Assembly: GCA_027943335.1 (NCBI GenBank)
Contig: BSBK01007741.1
Coordinates: 816,001-880,000, forward strand
From: Chamaecyparis obtusa
Taxonomy: Eukaryota > Streptophyta > Pinopsida > Cupressales > Cupressaceae
Length of the DNA stretch: 64,000 nucleotides
Direction: 5' to 3'
Both the position numbers and the translations under genes were made by a program. The notes under the pieces are model-generated. The model saw only the letters and a list, made by a program, of their open reading frames with translations, was not told the origin of the DNA and did not search any database. Below are positions 12,401 through 23,753 of the stretch, one piece after another; the first letter of the stretch is position 1, and every line of letters begins with the position of its first letter.

Positions 12401-13080
12401 TCATTACTCCTCTCTGTATACACAACTAAATACCTTTAAACAACATACCTTCCTAAATAAAATAGTCATCCCATTTAGTATCTTGTTGATCTTGAATAGG
12501 TGCTCTGCACTTTCTCCATGGCTTAGAAAAATTAGGGTCAAACTCATAAAAATCTCTCATCTCATCAAAACCAAGAACTTCAATTTTCATCTCGGTCATC
12601 AAAGATCTTCTTCTAATCAATGCATCAACAAATTGATTAGTGACTCCACTCTTATGCTTTATCACAAATGTATAACTCTACAACTACTCAACCCATTTCA
12701 TATGTCTCCAATTCAACTTATTCTAACTACCCAAATATTGTAAAGCCTTATGATCAGTATAAAACACAAATTCACTCGGTATCAAATAATGTCTCCATTT
12801 CTTCAATTCTTAAACAATAGCATAGAATTCTTGATCATAAACCAAATATTTCCTTCTAGCATCATTCAAATTTTCACTAAAGAAAGAAATAGGATTACCT
12901 TCTTGACTCAACACAGCTCCAATTTCACTTCCATTTGCATCACATTCTACTTGAAATACTTTACTGAAATCAGGTAATGCCAAAATAGGTAATTCAACAA
13001 CATTCTACTTCAGAGTCTCAAAAATTTTGTCAGCTCCATGTGTCCACTTGAATTCTCTTTTGTCTCCTCTCATAGTCTTA
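12401..13080 (-). pseudogene. B RNase H (broken)
   Basis: On the minus strand FQVECDANGSEIGAVL is readable at about 12920-12975, the first strand of the gypsy-type RNase H with its catalytic Asp kept (unlike the gypsy-type RNase H of A, C, E and F). The part toward integrase includes 12453-12665. Stops and frame changes are frequent. The enzyme would remove the RNA template after reverse transcription. Confidence 0.7.
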
Positions 13081-13890
13081 GTCATAGCATTACAAATTAA
13101 ACTAAAATTCCTTATGAAATTTTAGTAAAAACTTGCCAAACCATGAAATGATCTTACCTCACTAGCATTCACAGGTGTAGGCCAATTCAAAATAGCTTCA
13201 ACCTTTTCAGGATCTATCTTTAAACCATCAGCTTAAATAAAAAATCCCAAATACACAATCTCTTCTTTCATGAATGAACACTTTTTTAGATTTATTAGCA
13301 ACTTTTCCTATTTCAATCTCTGCAAAAATTGTCTAACATGCAACAAATATTCTTCTTTGTTCATACTGAATATCAGGATATCATCAAGATATACAATTAC
13401 AAACTTACCCAAGAATTTCTTCAAAACTTCATTCGTCAACCTCATAAAAGTTCTCGATGCATTAGTTAAACCAAAAGGCATAACCAAACACTCATACAAA
13501 CCTTCTTTTGTCTTGAAAGTAGTCTTCCATTCATCACCTTCTCTTATTCTAATCTGATGATATCCACTTTTCAAATCAATCTTTGTGAAATATTTTGCTC
13601 CAATCAAACTATCCATTATGTCATCCATTCTCAGTATACTATCCATTATACTATCCATTATGTCATCCATTCTCAGTATAGGAAACCTATACTTTACTGT
13701 TATCTTATTGATTGCCAGTATAGTAGGTACTGCACAAGGGCTCAAACTTTCTCTGATTAAACCTTTCTCCAGCAATTCTTGAATCTATCGGTTCTATTCC
13801 TAATTCTTGATAGGTGTCAACCAATGAGGTGCCTTATTTGGTAAACTAGCTCTAGGGATTAGATCCATACAATGATCAATGTTTATTTAC
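13081..13890 (-). pseudogene. B reverse transcriptase (broken)
   Basis: An open stretch of 155 codons (13775 to 13308) covers most of the palm: [30 protein letters not shown] and the active site [12 protein letters not shown] are all present. The YLDD box is intact. A 42-bp in-frame duplication adds 14 residues just before the first catalytic Asp motif (see 13609-13680). Sequence before and after the open stretch continues with stops. Confidence 0.88.
13609..13680. repeat. In-frame duplication inside B RT (30-bp unit repeated at 42-bp spacing)
   Basis: The same 30 bases occur at 13609-13638 and 13651-13680, separated by 12 bases that repeat the start of the unit. The protein repeats RMDDIMDS. 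Related RTs have this segment once, so it looks like a replication slip after or during copying. Confidence 0.92.
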
Positions 13891-14029
13891 GATGGAAAAC
13901 CATCAGGTACATTATCTGAAATGATATCACTATACTCGGTGAGTAATTTACCAATCTCCTCATGGACATTATCCTCTATTTTCTTACTCGTCTTGTTAGG
14001 GATCACAACAAAACATACATCATTCCTCT

Positions 14030-14560
14030 TCAAAGAGTTAACAAACTTTCACAGATGTGCAAACATTACTAACATGTTCTTCCATCAATGGTAGCAAGAT
14101 TTGTTTCTTTCCATCAGCCACAATAGTATACTTATGCAATCTCCCATCATATATAGCATGTCTATCATATTTCCAAGGTCTACCCAAAAAAATGTGACAA
14201 CAATCCATAGGCATGATATCACATAACACCTTATCATAGTATTTTACAATCTTCAAATTTGCATAACATTGTTAACTTACGAGGAGTGTATGCTCATCTT
14301 TGATCCATGAAATCTAATAGGGCTTCAGATGTGCCAACCTTTCCAACTACAATTTTGTAACCATCTCTTTAGATGCCAAATTCTCTAAGCTACCACTTTC
14401 AATGATTACCTTCCAGACTTTGTCAGAAACTCTACATATGGTTTTGAACAAACTTTTCCTTACCGGATCTTCCTTCTTTCTTTCATTCCACGGTGCTCTT
14501 CTTACCATCAAGTTATTTTCTTTCTCAGGCTCATTCGGTGACTCTTCTTGCACCAAAGCA
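14030..14560 (-). pseudogene. B aspartic protease region (broken)
   Basis: The piece at 14556-14347 contains KVIIESGSLENLASKEMV; chromoviral proteases normally have DSGS there, so the catalytic Asp is replaced by Glu. The piece at 14256-14038 contains CDIMPMDCCHIFLGRPWKYD, the conserved end of the protease domain. The protease would cut the Gag-Pol polyprotein. The frame is interrupted between the pieces. Confidence 0.8.
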
Positions 14561-14589
14561 TTTATACTACTACCATCCTTCTTACTAGC

Positions 14590-15560
14590 TTAGGTACATT
14601 CAAAAGATCTATGTCCTTCTTCTCCACAATTGTAACAAGTTCCTTAGAAACTTCCTCTTCCATAACCACCTTGGTAGTTACTACCTCTACCTCTAGAACT
14701 TTCACCTTTCCACTCGATCTTTCCTTTGTCCTGATTTATCTTTTCTGGTTTAGATTTACCATTTTCATGATTAGATCTACCTCTTCCTCTAGGGAATCTA
14801 CCACCTCAACCTCTCTATCTTTTCTCATGTCTCTTGTTCAATTTCTTCTCGGCCTTCAAAGCAAATTGATAAGCTTCTTCAATGTTCTCCAACTTGACCA
14901 TGCTAATTTCCTCTTAGATGGAAACTTTCAAACCATTCAGGTATCTATTGATTCTTTCCATGTCATCTTCATCATGTTGAGATCTTATATCCAATCTATA
15001 GAATTCCTCAATATACTCTTTTATCGAGCTCTCTTTCTGTCTCAAACTTTGCATTCGTCAAACTAGGTTAATCTGGTAATCACAAGGTAAGAACTTTCCT
15101 TTCAATTTGTTCACTATTTTACTCCATACCTTGATTTTGTCTTTTCTTTCCTCTTTCTATCCAGCTCCAGATGTTCCCACCATAAGGATGCATGACTTTT
15201 CAACTTTGTGCTTGCAATCTTCACCTTCTTATCCTTAGGGATGTTTTCATATTCAAAGTACTTTTCCATCTCGGTGATCCAATCCACCAATTCATCAGAA
15301 TCTAACTTTCCACCATACTCAGGAGGATTGAAATGTGGTGTTGACTTCAGACTTGTCAAAGCCTTCAAAAATATTTCTTCACCTTGATCCATAACAGGTG
15401 CAGGTTCTACATTTTCCTGTTCTTCTTTAATTTCATCATCACTAACATCTTCAAGATGTTTGCCTCTTCTCTGGGTTGTTTCTACTACTTCTAATCTAGC
15501 AGCAATCTACCTTAGCATATCTGCCAATCCTAGATTTTAATATTGTCTCCCATGAACCAT
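14590..15560 (-). pseudogene. B gag with CCHC zinc knuckle (broken)
   Basis: The open stretch 15392-15114 shows the gag pattern LVDWITEMEKYFEYE, then KVKIASTKLKSHASLWWE. Toward the protease, at about 14597-14638, lies CYNCGEEGHRSFEC, a CX2CX4HX4C nucleic-acid-binding knuckle. Stops separate the two. Gag forms the particle and binds element RNA. Confidence 0.82.
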
Positions 15561-15680
15561 CTTGACAACCCTCTACATATACAAGTTAGATCACAGTCTG
15601 CTACCCCACAACAATTCAACTAGGGCTTCAAGAGGAACCTACAAACCTAGATCCATAGAACTAGATAAAGATCTCACCTT

Positions 15681-15692
15681 GCTTTGATACCA
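15681..15692 (-). promoter_or_regulatory. Primer binding site of B (initiator tRNA-Met type)
   Basis: Minus-strand TGGTATCAAAGC, two bases after the 5' LTR end. TGGTATCAGAGC is the common plant site complementary to initiator tRNA-Met; one base differs. Confidence 0.88.
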
Positions 15693-15694
15693 CC

Positions 15695-16369
15695 TGACAT
15701 AAGGTAGGGATGTAAGAGGGGCCAAAAAATGGCACACCCTAATGATCCAAGCCTACTCAACACATGTGGAAGCAACAAACAACAACAGTGAGAGAGAGAA
15801 TGCAAGATCTTGCATATATTATCATCAGATAGAATTATACATGTCAGGCTGTAAGGCCTTCCCAGTTATGGCCTGATATTACAATGAATCTCAGAAGTCC
15901 TCAAAAAGGCAAGGATCTATCACAAATATCCTATCTAATGTCTACTATCTTCTCTCTGAACTGACTCTCAAACTACAACCAAACATCTACATTTATACAA
16001 GAAGCTACCGAACCGAGTCAGCCTTCAGAAACATAATCAATGGAAGGAATGGTCAAATCTAGGACCACACACTTCCCAATGATGGATACCAAAATTAAAT
16101 CTATGATCCAATATAAATGCACAAGTCAGCCACAATAGGAAATAAAATTAAACCCATGGGTAAGCAAGATAACCAAGTAGTAGATAGGAAATGTCGAGTG
16201 CCAGTGAAATAACCGATCACCCAGGAGAGAACCGACCACACTCGGTAACCAAAGGAAACTAACCAACTACCGACCAACTTGGTTAAAGTAGGAACCGAGC
16301 AACACAGACAAACTCCAAATTTTTTTTGGTGACACGGGATTGCCAAGGACCCAAGATGCTCCTACATCA
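15695..16369 (-). repeat. 5' LTR of B
   Basis: Begins TGACAT and ends CATCA on the plus strand; 675 bp; TATA box at 15991-15997 on the minus strand. Confidence 0.95.
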
Positions 16370-16374
16370 ATAAG
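16370..16374. repeat. Right target-site duplication of B (ATAAG)
   Basis: Copy of 10442-10446. Reading from the left copy straight into 16375 restores the A gag frame. Confidence 0.93.
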
Positions 16375-17426
16375 GATAATGAATATTGTGAATATCATTG
16401 AATCAAAGGTCATGACATTAAGAAAAGTATGATATTCAAATACTATATCCAAGACCTTATTAATGATGGTAAAATTGAGTTTGAAGGTCATACACCTTCA
16501 TCATCCAATGGGAAACTTGAAATCTACAATCATCCATTCCCTAATCATAATCAAAACAATACCTCATTTTCTAAAAATGTTCCTTATAACTACACCACCA
16601 ATAACATTCAAGGCTCTAAAATCTAGGATACTGATTATTGTGGCTTTGAATCTCTTTGTGGCTATATAGAAGAATATGACAACCATGTGTGCACTCTCAA
16701 GCTTAAAGCTACTGACTACAATTCTACCACTAGAAGAGGAAGAATTAATGTTTAGGTTGTTAATCCACCCACTACACCATCCACATCTACTAGGTCTACT
16801 TCACGCTATGACCTCCTGGCATAACTAGGGAAGACTCCTGCACAAATATCCATACTTGAGCTACTTCATACAAAGCCTATGCATAAAGAAGTCCTTGAAA
16901 AAGCCCTTACTAAATCTAGAGTCCCTGAAAACATCAATGCCTCCCAATTTCAAGCTATGATCAGGAATCTAGCTGCACAATCATAACTTGTTTTCATAGA
17001 CAAAGACTTTCATGGTTTTGACCCTTATCATAATATGCCTCTTCACATTGAAGTCATCATTCACTCCAACAAATAAAAAGAGTCTTGATAGATAATGGAT
17101 TTGGTTTGAATATCCGCACTATGAGAATGATAAAAAACATAGGACTTTCAGAAGATCTCATTGATATAACAAAGCGCATTACTATAAAGGATTATGATGA
17201 TAGAGAAAGAGAATTTGAAGGGTTGATCATGCTTCCTTTATAGGTGGTCCCTACTATAATTGAGATTTCTTATCATGTTCTTGATCTAGATCTTTCTTAC
17301 AATATACTTTTGGAAAGACCTTGGATACGCACTATTTCAGGTGTACCATCTACATACTATCAATGTTTGAAATTTCCACATCATGGACGTGAAATCACTA
17401 TTCCTAGAGATCAAGAACCATTTTAG
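16375..17426 (+). pseudogene. A gag knuckle and protease (broken)
   Basis: Right after B the gag resumes with the CHHC knuckle: C, then H, a stop in place of the next residue (TGA, probably from CGA), H, and Ser in place of the last Cys. About 17040-17426 is the protease: RVLIDNGFGLNI (Asn where DGG is usual) and, at the end, LSYNILLERPWI followed by GVPSTYYQCLKF, typical of Tat proteases. The last 60 codons are open (17244-17426). Inactive. Confidence 0.78.
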
Positions 17427-18381
17427 TACTACAAGAATTTAGAAGCAAGGAAATCTTACTATTATCCTCGAAATGAATTAAAGGCTTCTACTAAACCTCC
17501 TCTTGAAAAATATCCCATTGAAGAAAAAAATAAGGTATCTGATAAAGGAAAAGGTAAAGTCAATGAGGAGAAGATTTTTGAATCAGAAAAGAAAGTAAAA
17601 TTTATAGATCAAGGAATGAAAGAGTATAAATTTGAGAGTTCTTGATGTATGGAAAACTTCCATTATCCCCGAGGTCCTTTGGTAAACCTTAAAAACTTTT
17701 TCCTAAAGGCAATAAGGAAACTATGACATGCAAAAAACTAGTTCTGAACATTGGGGATCCCTTGCAGATGAGCACATGGATAATGATGTATTATCTTGGC
17801 TTTTTAATGATGATGAAGAGAAACCAATGGACATTCCTAAGAAAAAATACCCAAAGGTCACTCCTATTATTGAAAGAATTGGATATCATGGAACTGGCTT
17901 GGGGGAAAATGAAAATGGGAGAAAGATAATTATTAAAGAAACTAGCTATCCTCGAGGTTGAGGATTGGGCTCCCTAGAAACCAAGGTCTCTTTGGCTGAG
18001 GAATTTTGTTTAGCTAAATCTGACTCAAACAACAATGAAGAGTTTTATGAAGTCCCTTTAAAATATATCAAAGATGATCTCATCAACTCTAACTGTGTCC
18101 TAACCATCACTACCATAGACCTTTCATCCCCCACCCTTCCCCTCAAACACCCTAAACTCATCAATTGGGACCAACAAGATTCACCACCAGATTTAGACAT
18201 ATGTAATTCGGATGAGGCTGTACTCACACTATTTAGACTTTAGGATCTCCAAGATCACAAAAAGAACATAGTCTACAATGAGAAAGCCTACTTCGGTAGC
18301 CAAATCAATTCTCTTAGTCACAAAAGTGAAAAAGAAAATAAAAATAAAATACCCCTTGGTGAAAACCTCCCTGAGGCATCT
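17427..18381 (+). pseudogene. A linker between protease and RT with G-patch
   Basis: Around 17850-17940 the text IGYHGTGLGENENG matches the G-patch found between protease and RT in Tat elements; G-patches are glycine-rich RNA-binding motifs. The frame from 17728 to RT is continuous except for stops. The linker is acidic and serine-rich and otherwise poorly conserved. Confidence 0.65.
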
Positions 18382-19326
18382 TTGGGTGAAGAAAAAGAGA
18401 AAATAAAGGATGCGTCCTCTAGTGAAAACCTTTTTGAGGCACTAGAGGAGGGAGAAGTTAACTTTCCATTCATGTCAGAAAAATACTCTATCCTCATTGA
18501 AGATACAATAGAGGTCAATCTTGGCACTAAAAATAATCCTAAGATCACATACATAACAGCATCACTCAATGAAAAAGAAAGGAATGATATGACTAAGTTT
18601 CTTCGCAAGACACAAATAATTTTTGCATGGTCCTATAAAGATATACCCAGTTTGGATCTTGATCTCGTAGTACATCATCTTGTTGTGGATCCTACTTTAA
18701 AGCCTGCCAAGAAAAAATTAAGTAAGATGCATCCTCAAGTTGTGTTTCTTGTTAAAACAAAATTATAGAAAATGATAGATGTTGAATTTATACGACCTAT
18801 AGATTATCCAGAATGGGTCTCTAACATTGTACCAATGAGTAAACCTTCTCAGGGCATAAGAATTTGTACTGACTTTAGAGATCTCAACTTGGCATGTCCT
18901 AAAGATGATTTTCTACTACCTAACATTGATATTATAGTGGATTTAACTGTCAAACATGAGATGCTATCTCTTATGGATAGTTTCTCTCGATATTATCAAA
19001 CTAGGATAGAAATTAAGGATCAACACAAGAAAAAATTTACTACACCATGGAGTACATTTTGCTATCAAGTAATGTCTTTTGGTCTTAAGAATACAGGAGC
19101 TACCTATCAAAGAGCTATGACAATGATCTTCCATAATCTCCTTCATGTCATTATGGGAGATTATGTAGATGATTTTCTTGGGAAATCCAAAATACAAGAA
19201 TCACATATAGCCATCCTTGCCACAATCTTTGAATTATTGGAAAAGTATAAGGTATGGTTAAATCCTAAGAAATGTGTCTTTGGCGTTCAGTCAGGTAGAT
19301 TGTTGGGGTACATCATGTCTCACTGA
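18382..19326 (+). pseudogene. A reverse transcriptase (broken)
   Basis: Two open pieces, 18382-18768 and 18772-19326, are in the same frame with one TAG between. The second holds IRICTDFRDLNLACPKDDF, SLMDSFSRYYQ, MSFGLKNTGATYQRAM and the active site GDYVDDFLGKS. YVDD is intact. SRYYQTRI replaces the usual SGYNQI. RT copies element RNA to DNA. Confidence 0.88.
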
Positions 19327-19985
19327 GGGATTGAGGTAGATCCTAAGAAGGTGAAATCCATCTTAGATATGCCACCCCCATAGACATTGAAGCAACTTCA
19401 TAGTTTGCAAGGCCAACTTCATTCTATTCATAGATTCATCTCTTAGTTGGCAGATAAGGTGCATCCTTTTTCACATCTCCTATGTAAAAATAATAATTTC
19501 TTATGGGATTGTCTCTGTAAAATGGCATTTGAGTAGTTGAAACAATATCTAGCTAATCCACTAGTGCTGGTCCCACTTGTTCCAAGTTGACCTCTAATTC
19601 TTTACATATCTACTACATTAGTTGCACTTGGTGCACTTCTTGCACAACTAGATGATAATGGAAAAGAGTGTACTATTTATTACCCTAGCAGAAGACTTGT
19701 TGGTTATGAATTGAACTATACTATTATTGAGTGAGCATGTTTGGCTATGGTATTTTGTATGAAAAAAATATGTCATTACATGCTTAATAATAAGACACAA
19801 CTTATTGCTAAAGTTGATCCTCTTAAATATCTCTTGTCAAAAGCGACTCTCACTAGACGCACAACAAAATAGGTTATGATCTTGAGTGATTTTGACATTG
19901 TTTATGTAGATCAAAAAGCTATCAAAGGCCAAGTAATTGTAGACTAGTTAGCAAAAGATTCTATTCAAGGTGATCATCCTATTGT
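19327..19985 (+). pseudogene. A gypsy-type RNase H (broken, catalytic Asp absent)
   Basis: LILYISTTLVALGALLAQL is readable near 19600-19650, where a working enzyme has an Asp in the first strand; the Tat lineage is known for a decayed first RNase H. Further on come ECTIYYPSRRLV-like text and VDPLKYLL. Stops are CAG to TAG and TGG to TAG types. Confidence 0.72.
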
Positions 19986-20010
19986 TATAGATTTTCTAGA
20001 TGAATCAATC

Positions 20011-20420
20011 ATGACTATCACCTCAAGCATACAATGGAAACTTTATTTTAATGGATCTTACACACAAAAAGGCTTGGGAGAAGTATTCTTGTTTGTGACA
20101 CCACATAGAGATCTCATTCCTAAGTCTTATAAGCTTACATTTCCTTGCACAAACAACATTGTAGAATATGAAGCTCTGGTAGTTGTACTTTTTCAAGCTA
20201 TTCACTAGAAGATCTCTAACTTGCTTGTATTCAGTGATTCTTAGTTGGTTTTCAAACAAGTTAATGATGAGTTTCAAATAAAAGATGACAAGCTCTTTCC
20301 TTATCACTACATGGTTGAGGATTTAAAGGAACACTTTACATAAATCACTTTTCAACATATCCCAAGATCTAATAACAAAGTAGCTGATGCAATGGCTACC
20401 ATTGCCTCTTTGATAGATAT
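20011..20420 (+). pseudogene. A archaeal-type RNase H (aRNH), after RT
   Basis: WKLYFNGSYTQKGLGEV starts the domain; the usual FDGS is FNGS here, so the first catalytic Asp is lost. NNIVEYEALVV, VFSD and RSNNKVADAMA mark the following catalytic segments. A second RNase H of this archaeal type is the hallmark of the Tat lineage. Two TAG stops interrupt it. Confidence 0.82.
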
Positions 20421-20460
20421 GCCAAAAAATAGTCAAAGGTGTGAGTTTCTTGTTGAGAAT

Positions 20461-21840
20461 CTTATGGTCCCTACCTATGACCAACTAGAGTCTAAGATGG
20501 TATGTGAAATTGTTGGTCCTAATTCCCCTTGGTACCAAGACATTTATTCCTACCTTCATGATGAGATCATCCCACCTAATCTTTCCACTAATCAACGCAA
20601 AAGCTTCATCTAATGAACTTCCCGTTACACTATCCTAGGTGACACCCTTTTCCAGAAATACTCTAATGGAACTCTTCTTAGATGTTTGAATTCAAATGAA
20701 GCACAAATGGCCCTACAAGAAGTACATCTAGGAATCTATGGGGCTCATTCTAGTGGACTCACTTTAGCTAAAAATTTATTGTGTATTAGATACTATTGAC
20801 CAACTATGGAACAAGATGCATACCACTTTGTGAAAAAATGTGTTCCTTGTCAACAGAATGGAGATTTGATACATGCACCTACTCAAGAGCTTCATACCAC
20901 CAACACACCCTGTCCCTTTTCATGATGGGGTTTTGACCTTGTAGGACAAATATACCCTAATTCTTCCAATGGCCATAAATATATCCTTATTGCTACTAAA
21001 TACTTCACTAAATGGGTTGAAGCCATACCCTTCACTTATACTATAGGCAAGAAAATTTCCAAGTTCATCTTGAACTACATCATTTGTCTCTATGGCATCC
21101 TGCAAGATATCTCTACTAATAATGGAACCCCTTTCAAAAATTAGGATGTCACTGGGCTTTGTAGAAAATTTGGCATAACCCAACCTTGTTCGAGAAAGTA
21201 TTTAGCAAAAGGTAATGGTCAAGCAGAGGCTACTAAAAAAACCATCTTGAACATCCTCAAAAAGATAGTCGATGATGTTGGTCATGATTGGCATCTTCAA
21301 ATAAATCCTTCTGTTTGGGCCTACTATACCTCTATCTGTACCCCCACTAGTGCCACCCCATTCTCCCTTATTTTTGGTTCAAAGGTTGTACTTCCCATAG
21401 AAATTGATCTTCCCTACCTCAGAATCTCCCTAAAGAATCTAATAACTAATGAGGAGTATTGAGTTTCCCACTAACAATATTTGCAACTCCTAGATGAATG
21501 ACACCTTCATGCCATAAACCATCTTTACATGTATCAAAATTTCCTTTGCTTTTAGGTCAATAAGAAGATCAAGCCCTAGGAATTTGAAGTTCGCGATCTA
21601 GTCCTACAACATTACATGAGAAATCTCAAGAACCGTGAGAAGAAAGGAAAATTTGAGCCAAACTAGTTGGGGCCTTTTGTCGTTACAGCTAAATTTGGCT
21701 CGGGAGTATATTAGATAGCTATGCTAGAGGGTTATCCACTCCCTAATCCTATGAATATTATGCATCTAAAGAGGTGTTGGTTCCTGAAACTGGACTTTAT
21801 ACTTTCAAAGAAACCAATACATCTACAGGATTTTAAGATG
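20461..21840 (+). pseudogene. A integrase (broken)
   Basis: The zinc-binding part reads GAHSSGLTLAKNLL and CVPCQQ; the core has YFTKWVEAIPF and the end motif GNGQAEATKKTIL with its Glu. The second catalytic position reads STNNG instead of a DNG motif, so the Asp is gone. The C-terminal part (21247-21780) has PFSLIFGSKVVLP and ends in NPMNIMHLKRC. The frame is constant to about 21460. Confidence 0.82.
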
Positions 21841-21949
21841 GGTTAGATCCAAATATGGGATTCTATGATGACTGGACCAACTGTAGGGACAAGACTACCC
21901 TCTTCTCTTCTGGCTCTGCAAAACTGAGGGTACTCCTAATCCAGTAATA

Positions 21950-22686
21950 AACTAGCCTTACTTCAACAATAATAGACTAGATTCAATAACAATAGATAAA
22001 TGATAAGAAAATACTAAATGATGACCATTCATTCATTGATTCTCCATTATCACTAGGTGGAATACTACTCTTTAAGTCACTAAACTTAAATAATCTTGAT
22101 AGATTTATATCAAAATATTAGGAATACTCATAGAACCTTTTAAACACTGATTTTTGTAGAAAAAGCTCCACTGCTGGCCAGTGCCTTGTCCATTGGGAAA
22201 CACCTTCACTACAAGATTGTTATACATAAACAAATATATTGAACCTTCAGTAGCCTTGCCCTTTGAAAATGCTATCACCCTATGGTGGATTTTATCAAAG
22301 GAATCCTAGATTCATACTACTTACTCATATCCTTATGTAACACTTTAAAAATTTATGCCATGTCTAAAGCTTATTTAATCTAATCCTAAATCATAGCTAA
22401 AGAACACAAACATACACATAGAGATTATCTATGCAATGAATTTCAATAATTCATAATTCAAAGAGAGATACACATAGGAGAGATTTGAACTTTGGATTTT
22501 ATTCAGATGCTATATCAATATCATGTACACAAAATGCTTTAAAGTGCAAACTGTCTGGATTTAACTTGAACCAGCAATATAGCTTTCTTAACAAATATGC
22601 CTAATACAGTCTATAGTATCCTAGACTCAAAACTTGTCATTAAGAATGCTCAAGTTTCAGTCCTTTTACAATGATCCTAGTAATCC
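21950..22686 (-). repeat. R-U5 part of the F 3' LTR (left edge approximate)
   Basis: Gene-free sequence downstream, in sense, of the F TATA box. In E the same part is about 600 bp. I could not identify the terminal CA or a target duplication, so the left edge is an estimate. Confidence 0.4.
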
Positions 22687-22693
22687 TTTTATA
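22687..22693 (-). promoter_or_regulatory. TATA box of the F LTR
   Basis: Minus-strand TTTCTATAAAAGGATTAC, about 230 bases after the stop of the F U3 ORF. Its place between ORF and LTR end puts the ORF in U3, as in E. Confidence 0.55.
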
Positions 22694-22924
22694 GAAAATA
22701 AGGATTGCAACAAGCTTTGGATCTTTTCTAGAAAAGACAAAAAAGGTGTTCATGTACGACAAAGAAGGTAAATATAACATCCTTCTACTACAATTTTGCA
22801 AAATTGATCACTCAGATGAGCGCCCAAAATTTTAACAACTCCCAATGTTAGTTCAAAATATGTCAGGTGTAGCATTCTTTCTTGCTCCAACTGCTTGGTG
22901 TTTCTAGCATTGTTTGTTTTTCTT

Positions 22925-23753
22925 TCAAGAGATTGGGGCATCACCACTTGTTACTTCCTCTGCAGATGTTTCTTCTTCTTTCTCAAACTCTGCAAGATAT
23001 GCTTCTTCCCAAGATGTAAAATTATCCTCACTTGGCCAATCAAAAACCAAAATCTCATCCCTTTTTGGTAGGATTTTTTCCCAGCTAGTAACCACTTGGT
23101 GAACCTCTATCATCACTTTAGTGAAGTGTATTATGGCATCTTGTAGCATCTCAATCACTTGTATAAAAGGAATATTATTTTTTGTACCCAAAATAGTATA
23201 TATTCTAGCCAATACCCCATTATTAATTTGTTCCAACCATTGTTCCCTGTCCTCTATGGTTCCATCTACTTTGACAAAATTGGGGAATATTTGGAAATTG
23301 TCCTTTAAATATCTAACTCTTAAGAGTTCTTCCTTCCTCTTCAACCCCTCTCTATTTACTTTAAAATCAAAAAGGGTTTTAACAATTTTATAAGTATTTG
23401 TCAATTGAACATTCACAATACCTTGATCTTTAATTGAATCAAAGAATGATTTCAACATATTCTCCCTAGGAACCCACTTATCCAAAATTTGGCCTACAGT
23501 AGCTACCTCCTTCTTAAAAGAGGTCAAAATGTCAGATATCTTCTTAGCACTCTGATAAATTTATTTTTGTTTTACATTAGCAACAAAGTGTAAAATTGTA
23601 TCTTTTATTCTTTTCTCATATCTCTGCTTTTCTCTCTATTCTATTTCTTCATTTCTCATGGAAGGAGGAAAAGGGGATAAGGGATATTCAACAATAGGAC
23701 TTGAAGAAGCAGGCCCAGTAGGGGAAGGAGAAATTTCAAACTATCCTAATGCT
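22925..23753 (-). pseudogene. F U3 ORF, 3' part (split by element C)
   Basis: Two hundred codons are open (23527-22925), and the frame continues upstream to 23753, where C is inserted. Coordinates show the same frame as the 5' part once C and one target copy (19232 bp) are removed. The protein here is highly charged with long amphipathic stretches (KEVATVGQILDKWV, LRVRYLKDNFQIF, IEDREQWLEQIN) and an acidic tail (AEFEKEEETSAEEV) that ends at a normal stop. I do not recognise a domain. See 42986-45846 for the rest. Confidence 0.6.
23749..23753. repeat. Left target-site duplication of C (ATGCT)
   Basis: ATGCT directly before the LTR; second copy at 42981-42985. Confidence 0.92.

Larger units (their letters stand above)
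10447..16369 (-). mobile_element. Element B: chromovirus-type Ty3/gypsy retrotransposon, 5.9 kb
   Basis: Two LTRs (10447-11105 and 15695-16369), a 5-bp target duplication, a primer site complementary to initiator tRNA-Met and, on the minus strand, gag with a CCHC knuckle, protease, RT, RNase H and integrase with a chromodomain. The chromodomain at the end of the integrase defines a chromovirus; I did not settle the clade. By eye the LTRs differ at about one base in ten, so the insertion is not recent. All ORFs are broken. Confidence 0.95.
7371..21950 (+). mobile_element. Element A: old Tat-like Ty3/gypsy retrotransposon, split by B and cut by F
   Basis: Gag, knuckle, protease, G-patch, RT, RNase H, a second archaeal-type RNase H and integrase follow in order on the plus strand, with B (10447-16369) inserted in gag. 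The dual RNase H and the G-patch place A in the Tat lineage. The pol part (17728-21460) keeps one frame but holds many stops. Neither LTR was found: the 5' one is not recognised left of the leader, and the 3' one would lie beyond F. The left and right edges are therefore approximate. Confidence 0.75.

Noticed and set aside
12252..12743. 163-codon plus-strand ORF
   Set aside because: Antisense to B RNase H and integrase zinc-binding region, no domain.
14548..15066. 172-codon plus-strand ORF
   Set aside because: It lies antisense to B gag with its CCHC knuckle and has a low-complexity Ser/Thr composition; a shadow of the minus-strand frame.
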